Positions 58,197 to 64,000 of a DNA stretch of 64,000 nucleotides are shown in pieces. This stretch comes from Salana multivorans (GTDB lineage Bacteria; Actinomycetota; Actinomycetes; Actinomycetales; Beutenbergiaceae): positions 2,728,001 to 2,792,000 of the forward strand of contig NZ_RKHQ01000001.1 of the NCBI RefSeq assembly GCF_003751805.1. The letters are read 5' to 3'. Below the pieces are notes generated by a model. It searched no databases and was not told the DNA's origin. It saw only the letters and a list, made by a program, of their open reading frames with translations. Position 1 is the stretch's first letter. Each line of letters opens with the position of its first letter. The translations under genes were made by a program, and so were the position numbers.

Positions 58197-58439
58197 ATGA
58201 CGACCCTCTCGGACCGTGACCGGGCGATGCTGGATCTGGAGCGCCGGCCGTGGCGGCACGGCGCGGTGAAGGCGGACGCGATCCGGGGCGAGCTCGACAT
58301 GTCGGAGACGCGCTACAACCAGGCGCTCAACGCGCTCATCGAACGGCCCGAAGCGTGGGAGCACGACGCCGTGACCGTGGGCCGGCTCCGACGACTCCGG
58401 GACGCCCGCAGCGAGCGCCGATCAAGCCGGAGAGGCTGA
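58197..58439 (+). CDS. DUF3263 protein
   Basis: An 80-residue protein (MTTLSDRDRAMLDLERRPWR, then SETRYNQALNALIERPEAW), a clear member of the actinobacterial DUF3263 family of small helical DNA-binding-like proteins. Its 3' end overlaps the integrase gene by 18 bases in a convergent arrangement. Confidence 0.8.
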   Translation: MTTLSDRDRAMLDLERRPWRHGAVKADAIRGELDMSETRYNQALNALIERPEAWEHDAVTVGRLRRLRDARSERRSSRRG

Positions 58440-59750
58440 TGTGGGCGGATCAAGCGCAGGGAGCAGGTCAGCCAGGGCGTCGCTCACGGCTCGACCGGCG
58501 GCCTCCAGCTCCCCGTGGACGTACCCCTCGACCAGCTCGGTCTGCCCTACGAGCATCTCGATGATGTGGCGCGGCGTCCCCGCGTCGGCGAGCATCGAGA
58601 TCATCGAGTGCCGGGCCTCGTGGAGCACGTAGAACTCGCCCTCGTCACCCTCGACGGCGGGGTCTGGCGCGCGCTTGTAGACCCCGGCCGCGCGCTGGAG
58701 CTCCTTCCATGTGGCGAGGTCGGCCTTGTCGTTGCGGGGGTGGCCGCGATAGCGCGGCGCGCCGTCGATGCGTGGGAACACGAGGTTGTGCGGGTTCGCC
58801 TTCCCGGTCGGGCACTTCTCGCGCCACGCCGCGAGCTCCTTCGCCACCGGGGTGATGATCGGTAGGGCCCGCGCCCCACTCGCTGTCTTCGGGCGAGTGA
58901 GATGCCAGGAGTCCACTAGCTGCTCGACCTCGTCACCCCGCTTGGTCCGATAGGTGCCTGCCGCACGGTCGCGGTACGGGAGCTGCTGCACCTGCCAGGT
59001 CAGGTCGATCTCGCCGACGACCACGGCGTCCGGCTCGGGGGTGGGGTCGATGCGTACCCGGTCCCACGTGAGTCCGAGCACCTCGCCCTGTCGCGCGCCG
59101 TACAGCACAGCGATGACGTAGCGGATCGCGTCGGACTGGGTCGCGTAGGCGTGCTGGAACACTGCGCGGACCTCGTCCTTACTCATCCTCGTGCGGGCCG
59201 ACTTCCCTCGGCTGGCCTTGGTGGCCGCGAAGATCCGGTCTGGTACCCGGTGCCCGTCGGACTTCGCAGCGTTGAGCATCTTCGTGAGGGTGCGCTGGGC
59301 CGAGTTGGCGGTGGAGCCAGATCGCCCGGCCTTGAGCGCGCCGTCGCCCACGGCTCGCATGTGCGCCGCGGTGAGCGCCTCGAGGCGGATGGTCCCGATC
59401 GCGGGGACGATCCACCGGACGACATTGGTCTTGTCCTGGGCGTAGGTGGTGGCGCGGACCTCCCCGTCGCGGTGCCGGAGCCACTTCTCGGCCCAGGTGC
59501 GCACGGTCTCGCTCGCCCGCGCCTCGGGCACGCGGGGCCCGTGGAGCATGTAGTCCTTCTTCTTGGCGACGAACGCCTGCCAGGCGGCGTCCTCGTCGCG
59601 ACCGCTGGCGGTGATGACGATCCTGGTGCCGGCGGGCGTGATCCGTCCGGTGTCGTAGCGGCCGACCCACAGTCCGCGCGAGGGCACCCACTTGAAGGAG
59701 CCTTCGCCGTAGCGGGTGACGTGTCCGCGCTTCGGCTTCCTCTCGACCAT
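58422..59750 (-). CDS. int: Tyrosine integrase
   Basis: A 442-residue site-specific recombinase. An AP2-like N-terminal arm-binding domain (SFKWVPSRGLWVGRYD), a SAM-like core-binding domain (KWLRHRDGEVRATTYAQDKTNV) and a catalytic domain with Arg (ARQGEVLGLTW), His-x-x-Arg (HEARHSMISML) and the nucleophile Tyr (LVEGYVHGE) are present. ATG 59748-59750 chosen; a longer open frame upstream covers the arm sites. It lies 130 bases from the attP core. Confidence 0.93.
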   Translation of the reverse strand: MVERKPKRGHVTRYGEGSFKWVPSRGLWVGRYDTGRITPAGTRIVITASGRDEDAAWQAFVAKKKDYMLHGPRVPEARASETVRTWAEKWLRHRDGEVRATTYAQDKTNVVRWIVPAIGTIRLEALTAAHMRAVGDGALKAGRSGSTANSAQRTLTKMLNAAKSDGHRVPDRIFAATKASRGKSARTRMSKDEVRAVFQHAYATQSDAIRYVIAVLYGARQGEVLGLTWDRVRIDPTPEPDAVVVGEIDLTWQVQQLPYRDRAAGTYRTKRGDEVEQLVDSWHLTRPKTASGARALPIITPVAKELAAWREKCPTGKANPHNLVFPRIDGAPRYRGHPRNDKADLATWKELQRAAGVYKRAPDPAVEGDEGEFYVLHEARHSMISMLADAGTPRHIIEMLVGQTELVEGYVHGELEAAGRAVSDALADLLPALDPPTSASPA

Positions 59751-59778
59751 GGTCACCACATCCTCTGCCTCGGCGCCC

Positions 59779-59826
59779 GGTCTACACATTGGTCTACACA
59801 TTGGGGCGGTATCGCGACGGTATCAC
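59779..59826. promoter_or_regulatory. Integrase-side arm sites
   Basis: Two adjacent direct copies of ggtctacacatt (59779-59790, 59791-59802) and two inverted gcgataccg-like sites (59807-59815, 59818-59826). They match the left-arm set and lie over the upstream region of int, so integrase binding may repress its own gene. Confidence 0.7.
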
Positions 59827-59880
59827 GACGATGCAGACTGGCGGATTTCCAACGTTTCTGAGCACCAGTCTACCCTCCGA

Positions 59881-59931
59881 CCTCTGCCTTCCAAGCAGAT
59901 GGTGCGGGTTCGATTCCCGTCATCCGCTCCA
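59881..59931 (+). other. attP core at the prophage-prophage junction (tRNA-Gly 3' fragment)
   Basis: Identical to 10262-10312 but with phage sequence on both sides. It lacks the 5' half of the tRNA, so it is not a functional tRNA gene. Its flanks carry both sets of arm sites, which is the structure of attP. Confidence 0.88.
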
Positions 59932-60071
59932 AGTACGACGGTAGGGCGCAGGCCCGGGATTGCAGCGATCCCGGGCCTTTCGCTTGCTCCGGGGACTCGC
60001 CTCCGGATGGCCCTGGTCTACACATTGGTCTACACATTTCAGGCGATACCGCCGCGATACCGACACGGCTC

Positions 60072-60368
60072 TCACGCCCTCGTGACGGCGTTGGCCCAGA
60101 CCCAGGTGGTGCCCTGTCGTCCGTGCACGTCGATGTAGACGACCTGGACCTGTCGTGGGGTCCAGGCGACGGCGAGGCCGTCGCAGTGCTGCCAGGCCGT
60201 GCGGCCGGCGTCGATCCAGACCCTGACTGGGACGGGCTTGTCGGGGGTGGTGACGCGCTCGTCGATGCGGGCCTGGAGCGGGACGCCGCGGACGCTGTCC
60301 CACGGCGGGACGGGCTCGCGGGCGGGCTCGTCCGTCTCAGGCGGCTGCGGGTCCTCTTCGTCGGGCAT
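60072..60368 (-). CDS. Hypothetical phage protein (copy 2)
   Basis: Identical to the 98-residue protein at 10453-10749. Confidence 0.65.
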   Translation of the reverse strand: MPDEEDPQPPETDEPAREPVPPWDSVRGVPLQARIDERVTTPDKPVPVRVWIDAGRTAWQHCDGLAVAWTPRQVQVVYIDVHGRQGTTWVWANAVTRA

Positions 60369-60717
60369 GTCCGCGTCCTCCTTTCGGGTCGGCGAGTTCG
60401 GCCGGCCACGCATCCCGGTCAGCTCGTCGGCGAAACCGGACGGCGCGCGCGACGTCGGCGCGGGGTAGCCAGGAGTTGCGTTTGCGGCCGGTGCGGGTCT
60501 CCCACTCCACGAGGACCAGGGACTCGGTGCGTCGGACCGCGCGGCCGGGGCGGACCTCGATCCGGCCGGGCCACACGAGTCGGGCGACCACGAGCGGGTC
60601 GCGGGAGCCTGGGTACTCCCGCAGCTCACGGTCGGCTGGTGGGTTGCGTGCATTCAGGGGGGCGAGGGGTTCGGGTTCGGGGGTCATGGGGTCGAGTGTG
60701 CGCCGGGGGTCCGACAT
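60337..60717 (-). CDS. Hypothetical phage protein (copy 2)
   Basis: Identical to the 126-residue basic protein at 10718-11098. Confidence 0.55.
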   Translation of the reverse strand: MSDPRRTLDPMTPEPEPLAPLNARNPPADRELREYPGSRDPLVVARLVWPGRIEVRPGRAVRRTESLVLVEWETRTGRKRNSWLPRADVARAVRFRRRADRDAWPAELADPKGGRGHARRRGPAAA

Positions 60718-60843
60718 TGAGGCTGGTCTCAGAGTGTGAGATTCTGCCTGACGGGACTAGGTGCCCCACAAACCGTGGGGTAGAGTAGTTGTCACGAGGT
60801 CAGGGGATCAGCCCCAGACCACCGGGTCCACACGGAGGACACC

Positions 60844-61014
60844 ATGACCACGATCCGCACTCTCGCCGCCGAGTACGACGCTCAGCCCTACGAGATCGCC
60901 GCGACGCTCGACCTGGGCCGCGACTACGACGAGACCGCAGAGATCGCCCCGGCTGACGAGCAGTGGATGCGCGAGGCCCTCGACGCCGCAGCCGAGGCCG
61001 CCGACAACGCCTGA
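60844..61014 (+). CDS. Small acidic protein (copy 2)
   Basis: Identical to the 56-residue protein at 11225-11395, including its ribosome binding site and upstream control region. Confidence 0.75.
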   Translation: MTTIRTLAAEYDAQPYEIAATLDLGRDYDETAEIAPADEQWMREALDAAAEAADNA

Positions 61015-61081
61015 CGCACGAACAGCGCCCCATCCGCACGACCGGCGGGTGGGGCGCTGCGCTACCACGAGAGGACGAGGC

Positions 61082-61546
61082 ATGGATGAGCGGATGACAG
61101 CCGGGGAGTTGCAGACCGTCAGGGAGTACCTCGGTCTGACGACTGACGCGCTCGCCGGCATCCTGGGTGTGCGACCCGACACCGTGCGCCGGTGGGAGTC
61201 CGGCCGTGACCCTATCCCGCACCGTGTGCGGGAGGAGGTCGAGGAGGTCGAGGCATTCACGGCCTCCATCGCCGGGGAGGTCGTCGCGGCGCTCCATGAC
61301 CAGGCGACCCCGGCCGTGCTGGTGTACCGGACGGACCGGGAGATGCACGCCGCACGTCCCGACACGGCGCACCTGACCGCCCGCTGGTGGCGCCACGTGG
61401 TCGCCCGCGCCGCTCACGAGATCCCCGGGCTCGTGATCGCCGGCGCCGGAGACATTCGTGGGCGAACGCGAGGAGGCTCGGCCCGGGTGGGCGACTTCTT
61501 CGTCGGCCCCGGAGGTCCGAGCCCTCGCAGCCACGCGACGCCATGA
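61082..61546 (+). CDS. HTH regulator, YdiL/DUF1870-like (copy 2)
   Basis: Identical to the 154-residue protein at 11463-11927, with the same start-associated stem-loop (61023-61059). Confidence 0.75.
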   Translation: MDERMTAGELQTVREYLGLTTDALAGILGVRPDTVRRWESGRDPIPHRVREEVEEVEAFTASIAGEVVAALHDQATPAVLVYRTDREMHAARPDTAHLTARWWRHVVARAAHEIPGLVIAGAGDIRGRTRGGSARVGDFFVGPGGPSPRSHATP

Positions 61547-62121
61547 GCGTCGACGACCGCCTGACGTGCGAGCTGTGTGGTCGCCGGTACGCGAACCTCG
61601 GTGGGCACGTGGTCCGCTCGCATGCCATGACGGTGCGCGAGTACCAGCTCATGCACGGCCTACCTGTGTCGCGGGGCCTGGTCTCGGACTCCCTGCGCGC
61701 CAGGCACGCGGCGCGGCAGCGGCGGATCATGGCCGGCCCCGAGGGCGAGCGGCTCCAGGCGGGCATCGCAGACAAGGCGGGCGCGGCGGCCGTGCGCGAT
61801 CCCGAGGTGATGCGCCGTGCCGCGGTCGCTCGAGCGCCCCAGGCGGCCCCGAAGATCGCCGCGACCCTCCGCGCGAAGGTCCCGCCGCTGGTGTGCGTGG
61901 TGTGCGGGCGGGAGCATCGGCCCGGCGACCGGCGGACCCTGACCTGCTCACCCGAGTGCCGCTCGACCTGGCAGGCACAGCGGGTGGCTCGGGGGCCACG
62001 CGACCCCGACCGGGTCGCTCGGATGCGGGCCATGCGCGAGGCGGGCGCCTCCTACGCCGAGATCGGCCGCGCCTACGGCATCACCGGCCAGACCGTCCGC
62101 CACCACCTCACCCAGGCGTGA
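61543..62121 (+). CDS. Zinc-finger/HTH DNA-binding protein (copy 2)
   Basis: Identical to the 192-residue protein at 11924-12502. The terminators at 62127-62159 and 62173-62215 follow, as in copy 1. Confidence 0.75.
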   Translation: MSVDDRLTCELCGRRYANLGGHVVRSHAMTVREYQLMHGLPVSRGLVSDSLRARHAARQRRIMAGPEGERLQAGIADKAGAAAVRDPEVMRRAAVARAPQAAPKIAATLRAKVPPLVCVVCGREHRPGDRRTLTCSPECRSTWQAQRVARGPRDPDRVARMRAMREAGASYAEIGRAYGITGQTVRHHLTQA

Positions 62122-62267
62122 CAAGAGCCCCCGCCCCACCATGACGGTGGAGCGGGGGCGCCTAAAGCGCGAACGACGCCCCCACCACCTCGCGATGAGG
62201 TGGTGGGGGCGTCGTCGTGTGCTGGGGTCGGATGCCGCAGGGGGCGGCGGCACCCGACCCTTCGAGG

Positions 62268-63119
62268 CTAGCCGTGGTCGGTGCAGCACGCGAGGGCAGC
62301 GGACCGCGAGGCGTAGACGGAGGTGCTCAGCCTTCGATCGACTCCGGCCATGATGTCCGCGTACTTCTCGTCGGCGGCAGAGACGCTGAACGGGCGCCGA
62401 GCGTGTCGAGCGCTACTGCGCTCCCGGTGGCAGGCTCGACATGCGCGACGCCCGTGCTTTCGCCATGTGGACTCAACCAGGTTCGGCGGGGCGAGCCGGT
62501 GACCGTGGAGGCATGCCACCTGGTAGCCGGTCTCATCGTGCGTCTCTCCAACTTCGGCGCGGATCATGGCGAGAGCGACGTCTGCCTGACTTGCATCGAA
62601 GTCGCTTCCGAAGTGGCTCGCCCTGGCTCTCTCGCGATGACATGCCCGGCACTGGCGATGTCCATGCTTCCACCAGGTCGATGGCACCAAGTTGGGCCAC
62701 TCAAGCGGGTGGCCCAAGGGGCACGTGGTGCGACGAGCCTGCCTGTTGCGGCCGTGCCTCACGGCGTCGTGCATGTTCTCGGAGTGGGTTCCCCAGTACA
62801 GGTTGGGCAGCGCGTTGTTCGTCGGGTTGCCGTCCCTGTGGCAGGCCTCCGCACCCTCGGGTTCGGGTCCAACGAATGCGAGCAGAACCAGACGGTGCAC
62901 GGTCCTAGTGGAGCGCCCCCGGTCGCGATACAGGCTCACCATGGGGTAGCCGCCCTTCGCGATCGACGGTCGCAGGACGCGACCCCTCTGCGGCGCCCCT
63001 GCGGCACTGAGGCGGTCCAGCGACCTGACTCGACCGCGGTCGCTCACCTCGTAGAGTCCCTCGTAGCCGACGACGGGCAGCCACGTCTCGGGCGTCGGCA
63101 CGACCACAGGGGTGACCAT
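62268..63119 (-). CDS. NUMOD4/HNH endonuclease (copy 2)
   Basis: Identical to the 283-residue protein at 12649-13500. Confidence 0.85.
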   Translation of the reverse strand: MVTPVVVPTPETWLPVVGYEGLYEVSDRGRVRSLDRLSAAGAPQRGRVLRPSIAKGGYPMVSLYRDRGRSTRTVHRLVLLAFVGPEPEGAEACHRDGNPTNNALPNLYWGTHSENMHDAVRHGRNRQARRTTCPLGHPLEWPNLVPSTWWKHGHRQCRACHRERARASHFGSDFDASQADVALAMIRAEVGETHDETGYQVACLHGHRLAPPNLVESTWRKHGRRACRACHRERSSARHARRPFSVSAADEKYADIMAGVDRRLSTSVYASRSAALACCTDHG

Positions 63120-63121
63120 GG

Positions 63122-63364
63122 TCAGTCGCCCACGGACGAGGCGGCCGTCTCGGTGTCGTCGACCTCGGGGAGTCCGCCGAGGCTGGTGAGGACCGAGAGG
63201 ATGCCGGCGAGCGCGGCGGCGGACGCGACGCCGGGCCAGGCGATGTCGGTCACGCCGACGGCGGTGGTGCCGATGAGCGCGACCGCGGTCTGCGCCGCGG
63301 TCTTGAGAGCGCGGACCCCGGCGGCGGCGTACCAGCGGGGACGGACGAGGGCGTGCTTGGGCAT
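63122..63364 (-). CDS. Holin, r1t type (copy 2)
   Basis: Identical to the 80-residue holin at 13503-13745. Confidence 0.82.
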   Translation of the reverse strand: MPKHALVRPRWYAAAGVRALKTAAQTAVALIGTTAVGVTDIAWPGVASAAALAGILSVLTSLGGLPEVDDTETAASSVGD

Positions 63365-63501
63365 GGCGGGGTTCCTCCTGGTGCAGATCGGGTTGGAGCG
63401 TGCGCGGAAACTTCCAACTCACCGGGTGCCGCGGTTGAAAGTTGGGGCCGCATCTTCTAGTTCGGGGTCGACTAGAAGATGAGTAGGAGTGGGGCTTGCG
63501 G

Positions 63502-63813
63502 TCAGGCGGTGGTGGGGCGGGGGCGTGGTGGTGGGCCCTCGCCGCGGTAGATCTGGTCGACGAGCTGGCGCGAGTAGTCCTGCTCGACCGCGAGCTGGGC
63601 CTCGACCCTGTCCAGGCGCAGGCGCAGCGCGGTGATCTCCTCCTGCATCTGGTCGATGAGGGCGTCGCGGTCGGCGACGGTGTCGCGGCGCTCGGTGGAG
63701 TGGCGGGCGTGGACCCCGGCGCGGGCGTCGGCGATGGCCTTGGTGCCCTGCCAGATGATCCCGGCGAGGGCAGCGACGAGCGCGACGATGGTGCCCCAGT
63801 GCTCGAGGTTCAC
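63502..63813 (-). CDS. Membrane-anchored coiled-coil protein (copy 2)
   Basis: Identical to the 103-residue DUF2746-like protein at 13883-14194. Confidence 0.65.
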   Translation of the reverse strand: MNLEHWGTIVALVAALAGIIWQGTKAIADARAGVHARHSTERRDTVADRDALIDQMQEEITALRLRLDRVEAQLAVEQDYSRQLVDQIYRGEGPPPRPRPTTA

Positions 63814-64000
63814 CCGCGCGCCCCCGTCCGCACCTTGTGGGCTGCGACCTCTCGGGAGCGGATCGACCAGAGCTGGACGTAGCGCAGCGTCAGGCTGAGG
63901 GCCATGGTGCTGATCGCGCCGGCCTGCGCGAGTCGTGTCGGGGCGTCGCCCACGATGTCCCAGACCGTGATCGCGTACACCACGGTGGCCCCGATGAGGG
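63810..64000 (-). CDS. Four-pass membrane protein (copy 2, cut by window end)
   Basis: C-terminal 63 codons or so of the protein that is complete at 14191-14622; the start lies beyond the window. Confidence 0.6.
   Translation of the reverse strand, partial: LIGATVVYAITVWDIVGDAPTRLAQAGAISTMALSLTLRYVQLWSIRSREVAAHKVRTGARG

Larger units (their letters stand above)
10262..59880. mobile_element. Complete siphovirus prophage, copy 1 (49,619 bases)
   Basis: A temperate tailed-phage genome between two copies of the tRNA-Gly 3' end. It contains integrase, repressor/ImmA control genes, replication and recombination genes, HNH-terminase-portal-capsid-tail modules and a lysis cassette. The two ends are defined directly by the repeat at offset 49,619. 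All core siphovirus functions appear intact, so it is probably inducible. Confidence 0.95.
59881..64000. mobile_element. Prophage copy 2, left 4,120 bases
   Basis: Repeats 10262-14381 with an exact offset of 49,619 and no difference that I could find. It continues past the window end. Confidence 0.95.

Noticed and set aside
59881-59931. A second tRNA-Gly gene
   Set aside because: Only the 3' part is present; the acceptor 5' strand and D arm are missing, as expected for an attP core.

Overview
The window is very GC-rich, with frequent GTG starts, 4-base ATGA/GTGA gene overlaps and actinobacterial gene types (Nei2-like glycosylase, DUF3263, DUF2510, Ltp lipoprotein). This suggests an actinomycete, probably of the Micrococcales (Cellulomonas or Promicromonospora relatives); the genus is inference. 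No stretch over about 300 bases lacks a gene.

Bases 1-10312 are host chromosome: the end of a GNAT acetyltransferase, ribose-5-phosphate isomerase B, a membrane protein, an alkyltransferase-like/Nei-type DNA repair pair, a GyrI-like ligand-binding protein, the cysK-cysE cysteine pair, and a D-amino-acid locus (N-acyl-D-amino-acid deacylase, PLP D-amino-acid enzyme, DauR-like regulator, RidA). A tRNA-Pro and a tRNA-Gly follow.

A siphovirus prophage sits in the 3' end of the tRNA-Gly. Its unit is exactly 49,619 bases (10262-59880). At 59881 the sequence starts again with the same tRNA 3' end and the same left arm, and continues without visible change to base 64000. The window therefore shows a tandem prophage, or an assembly that ran around a circular phage genome. 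The middle junction has the structure of attP.

Prevailing layout of the unit: a rightward regulator operon (11.2-12.5 kb); a leftward late block read from 32.8 back to 12.6 kb (HNH, terminase, portal, head, connectors, tail chaperones with a -1 frameshift, short tape measure, tail proteins, a collagen-like fibre with a DNase I-fold domain, endolysin, membrane proteins, holin); rightward and isolated cargo genes (25.7, 32.9-35.2 kb), including two copies of one membrane protein; a leftward replication, recombination and small-protein block (35.5-53.7 kb: SSB, DnaB-like helicase, replisome organizer with a candidate origin, two DNA methyltransferases, RusA-like resolvase, RecT with a RecB-like exonuclease, and many tiny overlapping genes); a control region with antirepressor, Cro-like protein, repressor and ImmA-like protease (53.9-56.0 kb); cargo including an Ltp-type exclusion lipoprotein (56.0-58.4 kb); and the tyrosine integrase next to attP.

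A likely reading: the repressor holds lysogeny, ImmA-type proteolysis or the antirepressor relieves it, early leftward genes replicate and recombine the genome, and late genes package and lyse. Several intergenic stem-loops sit just upstream of ribosome binding sites and form a recurrent start-associated element.
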